Shown: positions 1-7,418 of the stretch, one piece after another
Numbering within the stretch: position 1 is the first letter of the stretch
Layout of the letters: every line of letters starts with the position of its first letter
From: an uncultured Cryomorphaceae bacterium
GTDB taxonomy: Bacteria > Bacteroidota > Bacteroidia > Flavobacteriales > Schleiferiaceae
Direction of reading: 5' to 3'
Assembly: GCA_913049755.1 (NCBI GenBank)
Contig: CAJWXO010000024.1
Location: 1-13,993 of the forward strand
DNA length: 13,993 nt
Notes under the pieces: model-generated
What the model was told of the DNA's origin: nothing
Databases searched by the model: none
Seen by the model: the letters and a program-made list of their open reading frames with translations, nothing else
Program-made: the position numbers and the translations under genes

Positions 1-130
1 CAGCTGTAACCAATGCTTGTTCAAGTTGGATAACATTGTTTTTCGTGTTATTTGTAGATTGAGCTATTAAGGAAGTCCCAAAAAGAATAAGTATTATACC
101 TGAAAAAGTAATTTTTTTAAAAGCTTGCAC
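1..130 (-). CDS. N-terminus of an exported protein (partial)
   Basis: Only the first 43 codons lie in the window; the gene continues past the left edge. It starts at a GTG whose first base is the last base of the TAG stop of the XRE gene (TAGTG overlap), which suggests translational coupling. The N-terminus is a typical signal peptide: a basic start (QAFKK), a hydrophobic core (about residues 9-21) and an AQS-type cleavage site near residues 22-24. A polar Asn/Thr-rich stretch follows, then IQLEQALVTA. The product is therefore probably periplasmic or outer-membrane. LEQAL just after a signal peptide recalls TolC-type outer-membrane factors, but 43 residues cannot decide this and I do not assign a function. 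Confidence 0.6.
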   Translation of the reverse strand, partial: MQAFKKITFSGIILILFGTSLIAQSTNNTKNNVIQLEQALVTA

Positions 131-345
131 TATTTCGGCAATTTAAATAAGTCTTCAACTTTGCAATTCAGAGTTTCTGCAATTTTCAAAGATAGAACTG
201 TCGAGGGCACATAAATTCCATTCTCAATGGCATTTATACTCTTTCTTGAAACCTCTGCTCTTTCTGAAAGTTTTTGTTGCGTAAAACCCTCAGACTTTCT
301 AATATCCGCAAGATTATTTAAAAGGTACTTATGGTTATTGCTCAA
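130..345 (-). CDS. Small XRE-family (Cro/CI-type) transcriptional regulator
   Basis: A 71-residue protein that is essentially one helix-turn-helix domain. IRKSEGFTQQKLSERA (about 15-30) holds the first helices and SRKSINAIENG (33-43) is the recognition helix. The end, KIAETLNCKVEDLF, is the usual closing helix of short YozG-like XRE regulators. No sensor or dimerisation domain is attached. The start codon is TTG, 2 nt after the stop of the upstream membrane-protein gene, and no ATG lies before the HTH, so TTG is the best choice. The gene sits between a small membrane protein and an exported protein in one operon, a common arrangement for such regulators. It is the natural candidate to bind the dyad in the operon promoter (775-820). 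The DNA-binding role is confident; the regulon is inference. Confidence 0.9.
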   Translation of the reverse strand: MSNNHKYLLNNLADIRKSEGFTQQKLSERAEVSRKSINAIENGIYVPSTVLSLKIAETLNCKVEDLFKLPK

Positions 346-347
346 AG

Positions 348-758
348 TTATTTCTTTTCGTAATCTTCAACAGCCGTATTTATTTCAGATGGTTGATTAG
401 GATAAACATATCCGGAAAACATCTGGCCAATGCCAATGAACATTACAAGTAGACCCAAACCTAAAACAATATCTGTATTCAGGCCAAAAATATCTAAAGC
501 ACATAACCCAATCCCTGCAAAAATGCTCACTAAACCTGTTCTTCTAAGGTCTGTACTTGTTTTTGTTTTTTTTGTTTCTACTAGACTTTCAACCAACTCT
601 TTGACTTGTTCAGCATCTTTTATATTTTTCGAAACTGCAATTATAGCATTGTATTTATCCTTGTTGCTAGAATTAGAATAGTGAAAAAATACTAAAAGCA
701 TTAAAACAGGGAGAAGAATGCCAGCAATTGGAACTATCAATTGAGCTATTTCGGTCAT
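348..758 (-). CDS. Three-TM small membrane protein co-transcribed with an XRE regulator
   Basis: A 136-residue protein with an N-terminal membrane segment (about 7-26), a charged loop (29-72, rich in Lys/Glu, with a helical KDAEQVKELVESLVETKK stretch) and two more membrane segments (about 74-92 and 96-116). A short acidic tail ends EDYEKK. It resembles the small membrane proteins grouped as DUF6249 in Bacteroidota, but I assign that only tentatively and the function is unknown. It is the first gene of the operon and is followed after 2 nt by the XRE regulator. Membrane protein plus one-domain XRE regulator is a recurrent pairing in bacteria, so the protein may be a target of, or a signal source for, the regulator (inference). 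Confidence 0.75.
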   Translation of the reverse strand: MTEIAQLIVPIAGILLPVLMLLVFFHYSNSSNKDKYNAIIAVSKNIKDAEQVKELVESLVETKKTKTSTDLRRTGLVSIFAGIGLCALDIFGLNTDIVLGLGLLVMFIGIGQMFSGYVYPNQPSEINTAVEDYEKK

Positions 759-774
759 AAATCATTATTTTAAG

Positions 775-820
775 TGTAACGCAAACTTATCATTTTTTCA
801 ATTGATACGCAAACGTTACA
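775..820. promoter_or_regulatory. 46-bp dyad with direct repeat overlapping the promoter (candidate operator)
   Basis: Two inverted repeats share one centre (797.5): outer arms TGTAACG (775-781) and CGTTACA (814-820), inner arms TATCA (788-792) and TGATA (803-807). A direct repeat ACGCAAAC occurs at 779-786 and 807-814, 28 bp apart, and overlaps both the -33 and -7 boxes. A dyad covering both promoter boxes, with an XRE regulator as second gene, suggests autoregulation. The symmetry is seen; the binding protein is inferred. Confidence 0.5.
782..813 (-). promoter_or_regulatory. Bacteroidota-type promoter of the membrane protein/XRE operon
   Basis: On the minus strand, TTTG (810-813) precedes TAAGTTTG (782-789). 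Counted from TTG (810-812) the spacer is 20 nt. This matches the Bacteroidota primary-sigma pattern of a TTG-type -33 box and a TAnnTTTG -7 box. Transcription would begin near 776, about 18 nt before the ATG at 758. Confidence 0.65.
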
Positions 821-842
821 TTTTAAAAATTTGGTCTTCAGA

Positions 843-2021
843 TTAGACCTTATTTTGACTGATAATAACTATCGATTCAGAAATGTCATTCGCTTTTTTT
901 CTCAATAACTCCATTTCACTGTCAAGAACATCATTCACTAAAACTACCCCCATTCTTCTATATTCTCGAGTAGATGGTTTACCAAATATTCTTAATTCCG
1001 TATTTGCCTGATTTAATGCCTCATCTAGACCGATATATTTAGGTTCGCTATTTCCTTCGTCAGATGCAAGAATTACTGAAGACACACCTGCTCTTAAATT
1101 AGTAATATTTGGAATAGGGTATCCTAAAAATGCTCTTGCATGGAGTTCAAATTGATTAAGGTTTTGCGTACCTGCAAGCGTTACCATTCCCGTATCATGA
1201 GGCCTAGGAGATAGCTCTGAAAATATAACTCCATCTTCAGTTAGAAAGAATTCAATACCCCAAATACCAGCTCCCCCAAGAGACTCTGTTATTTTTTTTG
1301 CCATTTCTTGAGCATCGATAAGGTCATTTTCAGAAATTATTGATGGTTGCCAGCTTTCTTGATAATCACCTCTTTCCTGCCTGTGGCCAATAGGTGAGCA
1401 AAACAAGGTTGTTCCGTTATTTTGAGTGACTGTGAGTAATGTTATCTCCGTGTGAAAATTTATAAAACCCTCAATAATTACCTCCTTAAGGTCTCCCCTG
1501 CTCCCATTCATCGCATAATCCCAAGCTTCACTAACCTGATCCATAGATTTCAAAATAGACTGCCCCTTTCCAGAAGAGCTCATTAATGGCTTTACAATGC
1601 AGGGAAACCCTATTTTTTCTATGGCTGATTCAAATGCAATTCGTGAGGATGCATATTCATATGGCGCCGTTTTAATACCCAATTCTTTTGCCGCTAAATC
1701 GCGAATGAGTTTACGGTTCATAGTGAAGTTCGCTGCCCTTGCACTCGGGACTATGTGAAACCCTTCCGCCTCATAATCGTATAAACGATCCGTTCTTATG
1801 CTTTCTACTTCAGGAACAATAATATCTGGCTTATGCTTAACAATTGCGGCGTCAAGTGATTTTGCATCCAACATATCAAATACTTCAAAAGCATCAGAGA
1901 CCTGCATTGCCGGGGCATTTATATAATTATCACAAGCAATTGTAAACATACCATAGCGTTGCAATGAAATAATAACTTCCTTACCTAACTCTCCTGATCC
2001 CAGAAGCATTATTTTTTTCAT
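843..2021 (-). CDS. purT: Formate-dependent phosphoribosylglycinamide formyltransferase (GAR transformylase 2)
   Basis: PurT makes formyl-GAR from GAR, formate and ATP, the third step of purine synthesis, without needing 10-formyl-tetrahydrofolate. The 392 residues equal the usual family length. GSGELGKE (8-15) begins the N-terminal nucleotide-like fold. [12 protein letters not shown] (144-155) is the ATP-grasp glycine-rich loop. [18 protein letters not shown] (209-226) is a PurT signature, and [13 protein letters not shown] (268-280) carries the metal and substrate residues of the ATP-grasp site. The start is ATG. The gene diverges from the CotH gene across 76 bp. I found no good TAnnTTTG box on its own strand there. 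It appears to be monocistronic and intact. Confidence 0.96.
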   Translation of the reverse strand: MKKIMLLGSGELGKEVIISLQRYGMFTIACDNYINAPAMQVSDAFEVFDMLDAKSLDAAIVKHKPDIIVPEVESIRTDRLYDYEAEGFHIVPSARAANFTMNRKLIRDLAAKELGIKTAPYEYASSRIAFESAIEKIGFPCIVKPLMSSSGKGQSILKSMDQVSEAWDYAMNGSRGDLKEVIIEGFINFHTEITLLTVTQNNGTTLFCSPIGHRQERGDYQESWQPSIISENDLIDAQEMAKKITESLGGAGIWGIEFFLTEDGVIFSELSPRPHDTGMVTLAGTQNLNQFELHARAFLGYPIPNITNLRAGVSSVILASDEGNSEPKYIGLDEALNQANTELRIFGKPSTREYRRMGVVLVNDVLDSEMELLRKKANDISESIVIISQNKV

Positions 2022-2043
2022 AGTATCGCTTTAAGATTTGTAA

Positions 2044-2073
2044 TTGACAATAACATCATGCAAGTTAACTTTG
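2044..2073 (+). promoter_or_regulatory. Consensus Bacteroidota promoter of the CotH gene
   Basis: TTG (2044-2046), a 19-nt spacer, then TAACTTTG (2066-2073): an exact match to the TTG-N19-TAnnTTTG pattern of Bacteroidota. The predicted start near 2079-2080 leaves a leader of about 18 nt before the ATG at 2098. Confidence 0.7.
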
Positions 2074-2097
2074 TTAAAATAATTGTGCGAAACATAA

Positions 2098-3435
2098 ATG
2101 CGGTATTTTACATTTTTTACTATTATCATTCTTTGTTCTTGCCAGCCTGATATTATCCCTGATAATCAAGGTGATCCGAGTAATCCAATAGATACTAACT
2201 CTCCTCCAAATTATTTGGTAAAAAGTTCTGATTATATTTTTGACCAAAATAGCCTTCATACTTTTGAGCTTGATTTATCTGATTCTTCACTAGCATTTCT
2301 TGATTCTGAGCCTAGTGCTGAAATCTATACAGAGGGCAAACTAATCTTTCAAGGAGATACATTAGAGTCGGTGGGGATAAGATACAAGGGCTCCAATGGC
2401 GCGTGGTGGGGATGCACTTCCGGAAACGGTCCTGGCTTTAAAACTTGCACAAAGCTATCGATGAAGATCAAAATAAATTATAAAGAATCTTCTCGTAAAT
2501 TTTTTAAACTCAAAAAACTGCAATTTCATTCAATGAATCATGACCCCTCTCAAATGCATGAAAGATTGGGTTACTGGCTGTATAGAGCTGCAGGTATTCC
2601 TGCCCCCCGATCCGTCCACGCGCGTCTTATAATCAATGATGTTTATGTGGGCTTATTTGCATTAACTGAGCAAATAGATGGGCAATTCGCTAAATATAAT
2701 TTTGATGATAAAGGCGGAAATATTTACAAAGAAATATGGCCCTTGAATAGCAACGGAACAGCAAAAAGCTCATCAGAATATATCGATGCATTAAAAACAA
2801 ACGAAGATGAAAATCCTTCTGTACAAACAATAAAAGAATTTGGCAAACAAATCGCCAATGCATCTAGCAATCAAATAATTCCTATCATCAGTGATCATAT
2901 GGATAGGGATGAAATAATTTCTTATGCTGTAATTGATAGAATGATCAGGCATGATGATGGAGTCTTTCATTGGTATTGTTTTGGAGCAGACTGTGCGCCT
3001 CACAATTTTTATTGGTATGAAGAACCAACAAATAAGAAATTACATCTCATTCCTTGGGATTTAGATCTAGCATTTATGAACTCAATCACCAATGAACACA
3101 CTGTTACCAATCTAAAAGATGATTGGGGAATTACATCGAATAATTGCTACCCCTTTAAATATGGGTTATTGGACCAAAAATCTGCCGCATGTGATAAATT
3201 AGTTGCAGGTTGGGTGTCCTATGGAGGTCCTCTATATGGCCAAATTGAAAGTCAATTTGAAAATGGGATTTTTTCTCAAACTCAGGTAAACAGTCTCATT
3301 AATTTTTGGGCGAGTCAAATAAGAAATGCTACAATTGAAGCAAATAATCTTCATAGTGACGCTATCCCCATCTCTTATTGGGAATGGAGTATGGAAAAGC
3401 TTAAAGACCAAACGGACTACTCCAGAAACAATTAA
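2098..3435 (+). CDS. CotH-kinase-family lipoprotein
   Basis: A 445-residue protein beginning with a short hydrophobic signal and a lipobox, L-C-S-C, with the lipidated cysteine at position 15. A Pro/Asn/Asp-rich linker (16-38) follows, as expected for a lipoprotein. The rest matches the CotH family of atypical kinase-fold proteins: GIRYKGSNG (93-101), a basic strand SMKIKI (121-126), LQFHSMNHDPSQMHERL (141-157), LTEQID (189-194), HNFYWY (302-307) and LIPWDLDLAF (317-326). In that last motif D321 and D323 are the likely metal/catalytic acids. In spores CotH phosphorylates coat proteins; the substrates of Bacteroidota homologues are mostly unknown. Cysteine pairs at 106/117 and 294/299, and two more near the C-terminus, would suit disulfides outside the cytoplasm. 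It has its own promoter and is followed 58 bp later by the fusion gene. Confidence 0.88.
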   Translation: MRYFTFFTIIILCSCQPDIIPDNQGDPSNPIDTNSPPNYLVKSSDYIFDQNSLHTFELDLSDSSLAFLDSEPSAEIYTEGKLIFQGDTLESVGIRYKGSNGAWWGCTSGNGPGFKTCTKLSMKIKINYKESSRKFFKLKKLQFHSMNHDPSQMHERLGYWLYRAAGIPAPRSVHARLIINDVYVGLFALTEQIDGQFAKYNFDDKGGNIYKEIWPLNSNGTAKSSSEYIDALKTNEDENPSVQTIKEFGKQIANASSNQIIPIISDHMDRDEIISYAVIDRMIRHDDGVFHWYCFGADCAPHNFYWYEEPTNKKLHLIPWDLDLAFMNSITNEHTVTNLKDDWGITSNNCYPFKYGLLDQKSAACDKLVAGWVSYGGPLYGQIESQFENGIFSQTQVNSLINFWASQIRNATIEANNLHSDAIPISYWEWSMEKLKDQTDYSRNN

Positions 3436-3493
3436 GTCAGAAACACTATTTTAATTGCACAGTTCATGAATATGTTGGTTGTATTTTTACCAA

Positions 3494-6400
3494 ATGATTA
3501 TTGGACTAATAAAAGAAGGAAAAACACCTCCTGATAGGAGAGCAGTTTTAACACCCCAACAGTGTACGAATTTGCTTTCAGCAAACAAAAACCTCAAGAT
3601 AATAGTCCAACCAAGTGACGTAAGAGTTTTTCCAGATTTAGATTATAAAAAATCAGGTTGCATAATAAGTTCTGATTTAAATCAATGCAATATTTTATTA
3701 GGTGTAAAAGAAGTCCCCGTTAAAGATTTGATTCCAGAAAAAACTTATTTTTTCTTCTCGCACACTTACAAGGAACAATCGTATAATAGAAATTTATTAA
3801 AGGCTTGTTTAGATAAAAAAATCCGTTTAATCGATTGGGAATTACTAAAGAAAAATAAAAAAAGACTTATTGGATTTGGATATTATGCAGGTCTTGTAGG
3901 CGCCTACGAAAGTCTTCGAGGATTTGGTTTAATGACTGGCCGCTATTCTTTAGAATCTGCAAAAAAACTATTGACATTAGATAAAATTAAGGATGAATTA
4001 AATAAGGTTAGATTACCTGATTACTTCCAGTCAGTTATTACTGGAACGGGTAATGTATCTAAAGGGGCTGAAGAAATATTTCAAGCTGCCGCAATCAAAA
4101 AGTGTAGTTCTTTAGAATATTTAGATACTAACTCAAAGGAACCAAGGTTTACTATTCTTAAAACATCAGACTATGTAAAACGATCTTCGGATGAATCATA
4201 CGATCAAGTTGAATTTTATAAAAACCCTGAACTTTATAAAAATGGATTTTTACCGTTCGCTAATAGTTCAGATCTTTTTGTCCCCTGCCATTTTTGGAAA
4301 GAAGGCAGTCCCGATTTTTTCAATTTAGAAGATATTTCTAATTCTGACTTTCGAATATCATTTGTCGGTGACATTAGTTGCGATATCGCTGGTCCAATTG
4401 CGACAACATTAAGATCTAGTACTCTTCATGATCCATTTTATTCAGTTTTAAACGGTAAAGAAGTTGAATTTGGTCATGATAAAAGTATTGGAGTACTTGC
4501 AGTGGATAATCTTCCCAGCGCTATCCCATTAGATGCAACTTATGGGTTTGGAGAGATGTTTATTGACCATGTTCTCCCTTCTTTATTTGATAATGATTCC
4601 GATGATATTCTAGAAAATGCAACACAAACTAAAAACGGAAAGTTAAATGCATCATTTCAATATTTGCAATCATATGTTCATGGCTTTGATTTAAATATCC
4701 CAAGTACCGATAATATTGAATTCAGCATTTTAGATGAAATTGAAATGGTCAAAAAAAGAATCAATTCAATAATAACTAATCAAGAAATTCCAAGTTTTGA
4801 AAATACCATTGTTCCCCTTGAAGAATCTGATGAGCTCCTTCAAAAATTGACGGAATTACTTTTCAACTTTAATTCCGCATGTACCAATGAGAAAATTCAG
4901 GAGGCAACTAGATCAATATCTCCAGTATTATCTGCTCTGAGTAATGATATTTTAACCAATGAAAAATTATTTGACCGAATAGCAATTATCCATGATAATC
5001 GGCAGGAATTGGATAGTGAAGATTTGATGCTCCTGTCAAAATATTTTAAGAATTTTTCTAGAAATGGAGCTTTACTGGATAAAAAAAATCAATCATCGCT
5101 GAGATCCATTGACGAGAGACTTTCCTCAGCAAGCCTTGAATTTTCGGAAAATGTTTTAAAGGACACTGAAAATTGGTTTCGAATATTAAAAGAAAAAGAT
5201 ATTAGCGACCTACCAGATGGAATTAAAAGCATGCTCAAAACAGCTGGGCAACAGAGGAATCTAAATGCTTATTGTTTAACTCTAGACGCTCCCATATATA
5301 TAGGGTTTATGACCTATTCTAAAGACAGAACACTCCGAAAAGAATTCTGGAGAGCTTATAATCAACGTGCTTCACGAGGGGACTCAAATGACAACGGAAA
5401 ACTAATATTAGAAATATCAGAACTACGTCAAAAGAGAGCAAAACTTCTTGGCTTCCCTAGCCATGCCCATTTTATTCTTGAAGAGCGTATGGCAAAAGAC
5501 CCCAAAACTGTTTATGACTTCCTTCAATCTTTAAAAATTAATGCCCTTCCCGCAGCAAAGAGAGAAATCCTTGAACTAAGGGAATTTGGTAAAAATATTT
5601 TAGGTTTTAAAGAAATTAAAAAATGGGATATCGCCTTTATATCAGAAAAATTTAAAAAAGAAAAACTGAATTATAATGATGAAATTACTAAGCCTTATTT
5701 CCCATTAAATGAAGTTTTAAATTGGGCATTCTCAATAGCAAAAAGGCTCTATGGTTTAGAATTTGACAATTCAAAACAGGAGGGATACAACTCAGAAGTT
5801 GAAGTTTATAATGTTACTAATTCTGATGGAAATTGGGTCTCACACTTACTGACTGATTGGCATCCCAGAAAAGGAAAGCGAAATGGGGCATGGATGACTA
5901 GCTATCGTAAATCATTTGATCGTAATGGTAGACGAGTTTATCCAGTTGTTAGTTTAGTTTGTAATTTCAGTACTGCGTCAAATGGGCAACCTCCCCTCTT
6001 GACTTTCAACGAAGTACTAACTCTTTTTCATGAATTTGGGCACGGTTTACATGGCATGCTAGGGGAAGGTAAATATGCAAGCCTAACAGGCACTTCCGTC
6101 GCCTGGGACTTTGTGGAACTACCATCTCAATTTATGGAGAACTGGTGCTTTCAGCCCGAAGAATTGTCAAAATGGGCAAAGCATCATAAAACAGGTGAAA
6201 GCATGCCTAAATCTATAATTTCAAATATCAAAAAGAGTCAAAAATTTCTAGAAGGAATGGCAACAATTAGACAGATAGGATTGGGTCTTCTTGATTTAGC
6301 CTGGCATGACCCGAAAGAGAAAATTGAAAATCATATTGAGCTTGAGAAGAATATTCTAGCTGACTTAGAGCTATTGAATTACGAACCTGAAGCAACTATA

Positions 6401-6652
6401 TCTCCAGCCTTTTCGCATATTTTCGCAGGAGGATATTCTGCAGGATACTACTCCTACAAATGGTCTGAAGTTTTAGATGCAGACGCTTTTAGTCGATTTA
6501 TCGATGAGAGTAATGAAGCGCTCGTCGCAAAAGATTTTAAGAAAATCCTTACTTCTGGCGGAGTCATTGAGCCTTCTGATTTATTTAAAAAATTTATGGG
6601 CCGAGAGCCAAAGGTCAGTGCACTTTTGAAAAGAGCAGGTCTTGAAAACTGA
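3494..6652 (+). CDS. Fusion: saccharopine-dehydrogenase (LYS1)-like NAD enzyme + M3 family metallopeptidase
   Basis: One uninterrupted frame of 1052 residues joins two normally separate enzymes. Residues 1-397 are a LYS1/alanine-dehydrogenase-like oxidoreductase: K72 in GVKEVP and H90 in FFFSH sit like the catalytic Lys/His pair of yeast saccharopine dehydrogenase, and ITGTGNVSKGA (182-192) is the NAD loop. This part ends at YLQSYVHG, where stand-alone Bacteroidota homologues stop. From about 400 to the end is an M3 (Dcp/oligopeptidase A-like) zinc peptidase: HEFGH (846-850), third ligand E875 exactly 29 residues after the first His as in the family, and GYSAGYYSYKWSEVLDADAF near the end. Only about 20 residues of the usual M3 N-terminus are missing. 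There is no signal peptide, so it is cytoplasmic. I chose the ATG at 3494 (MIIGLIKEGK matches the family start) over a TTG at 3479. It overlaps ksgA by 11 nt. Canonical reactions are saccharopine/lysine interconversion and oligopeptide or dipeptide release; the substrates here are unknown. Confidence 0.9.
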   Translation: MIIGLIKEGKTPPDRRAVLTPQQCTNLLSANKNLKIIVQPSDVRVFPDLDYKKSGCIISSDLNQCNILLGVKEVPVKDLIPEKTYFFFSHTYKEQSYNRNLLKACLDKKIRLIDWELLKKNKKRLIGFGYYAGLVGAYESLRGFGLMTGRYSLESAKKLLTLDKIKDELNKVRLPDYFQSVITGTGNVSKGAEEIFQAAAIKKCSSLEYLDTNSKEPRFTILKTSDYVKRSSDESYDQVEFYKNPELYKNGFLPFANSSDLFVPCHFWKEGSPDFFNLEDISNSDFRISFVGDISCDIAGPIATTLRSSTLHDPFYSVLNGKEVEFGHDKSIGVLAVDNLPSAIPLDATYGFGEMFIDHVLPSLFDNDSDDILENATQTKNGKLNASFQYLQSYVHGFDLNIPSTDNIEFSILDEIEMVKKRINSIITNQEIPSFENTIVPLEESDELLQKLTELLFNFNSACTNEKIQEATRSISPVLSALSNDILTNEKLFDRIAIIHDNRQELDSEDLMLLSKYFKNFSRNGALLDKKNQSSLRSIDERLSSASLEFSENVLKDTENWFRILKEKDISDLPDGIKSMLKTAGQQRNLNAYCLTLDAPIYIGFMTYSKDRTLRKEFWRAYNQRASRGDSNDNGKLILEISELRQKRAKLLGFPSHAHFILEERMAKDPKTVYDFLQSLKINALPAAKREILELREFGKNILGFKEIKKWDIAFISEKFKKEKLNYNDEITKPYFPLNEVLNWAFSIAKRLYGLEFDNSKQEGYNSEVEVYNVTNSDGNWVSHLLTDWHPRKGKRNGAWMTSYRKSFDRNGRRVYPVVSLVCNFSTASNGQPPLLTFNEVLTLFHEFGHGLHGMLGEGKYASLTGTSVAWDFVELPSQFMENWCFQPEELSKWAKHHKTGESMPKSIISNIKKSQKFLEGMATIRQIGLGLLDLAWHDPKEKIENHIELEKNILADLELLNYEPEATISPAFSHIFAGGYSAGYYSYKWSEVLDADAFSRFIDESNEALVAKDFKKILTSGGVIEPSDLFKKFMGREPKVSALLKRAGLEN

Positions 6653-7418
6653 GATTCGAGCAAAAAAGAAACTTGGGCAGCATTTTCTTGTGGATATAGA
6701 AATTGCAGAAAAAATTGCCAACTCACTCAGCCTTTGTGATTATGACAAAATATTAGAAGTTGGACCAGGAACGGGAGTCCTAACGCAATTTCTTATAAAG
6801 AAGTCAGCAGAGTTACATGCTATTGAATTAGACAGTGAGAGTATTCCTGTGCTCCAATCCAAATTTCCTGAGATTTCTAACAGATTGTATAATGAGGACC
6901 TTTTAAAATGGAATGAGCCTCAAATATTTAAAGAGAATAAGTTTGCGTTAATTGGTAATTACCCCTACAATATTTCTACTCAAATATTGTTCTGGATGCT
7001 TTCGAGAAGATCTCAGATACCTGAAATGGTTGGTATGTTTCAAAAAGAAGTTGGGTTAAGAATAGCTAGTGGGCCTGGGAATAAAAATTATGGAATAACC
7101 AGTGTCCTTACACAAGCGTATTATGACGTAGAATATCTATTCTCCGTTGGGCCAGAGTCTTTTAATCCCCCACCTCGCGTCCAAAGTGGAGTAATTAAAT
7201 TGAAAAAAAAGTCCATACCCCCGAATATTAATTATGATACTCTCAAGCTCATTGTGAAAACCGCATTTAACCAAAGAAGAAAAACTCTCCGAAACGCCTT
7301 AAAATCCCTTAATTTTGTAAATAACAAGGTTTTAGATACGGTTTCCGGGCAAAGAGCTGAGCAATTAAGTGTTGACCAATTTATTTCCTTGGCGCAAAGT
7401 TTTAATAATGTCATTTAA
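6642..7418 (+). CDS. ksgA: 16S rRNA (adenine1518-N6/adenine1519-N6)-dimethyltransferase
   Basis: KsgA uses S-adenosylmethionine to dimethylate two adjacent adenines in the 3' hairpin of 16S rRNA, a late check in 30S assembly. The 258 residues show the full signature: RAKKKLGQHFL (6-16), the SAM loop EVGPGTG (39-45), the acidic E62 after the second strand, D86, the active-site motif NYPYN (106-110, the NLPYN equivalent), FNPPPRVQSGVI (174-185) and FNQRRKTLRNAL (219-230). The start is a TTG at 6642, 11 nt inside the end of the fusion gene. No ATG or GTG lies between it and the conserved RAKK, so a non-ATG start and translational coupling are likely. Its 3' end in turn overlaps mgtE by 11 nt. 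Confidence 0.95.
   Translation: MKTEIRAKKKLGQHFLVDIEIAEKIANSLSLCDYDKILEVGPGTGVLTQFLIKKSAELHAIELDSESIPVLQSKFPEISNRLYNEDLLKWNEPQIFKENKFALIGNYPYNISTQILFWMLSRRSQIPEMVGMFQKEVGLRIASGPGNKNYGITSVLTQAYYDVEYLFSVGPESFNPPPRVQSGVIKLKKKSIPPNINYDTLKLIVKTAFNQRRKTLRNALKSLNFVNNKVLDTVSGQRAEQLSVDQFISLAQSFNNVI

Noticed and set aside
430..681. Plus-strand open frame of 83 codons
   Set aside because: Antisense shadow of the membrane protein gene, with no upstream signal or recognisable domain.
2074..2259. Minus-strand open frame across the CotH start
   Set aside because: Shadow of the CotH gene and its leader; low-complexity translation with no signal or domain.
3479..3493. TTG start giving five extra residues to the fusion protein
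   Set aside because: The family N-terminus matches from the ATG at 3494 (MIIGLIKEGKTPPDRR); the extension adds nothing conserved.
6957..6971. NYPYN in place of NLPYN in KsgA as an active-site change
   Set aside because: An aromatic residue at this position is common in KsgA/Dim1 relatives, and all other catalytic motifs are intact.
7369..7407. GTG start for mgtE
   Set aside because: It would add 13 residues and deepen the overlap with ksgA; the ATG at 7408 matches the family start.
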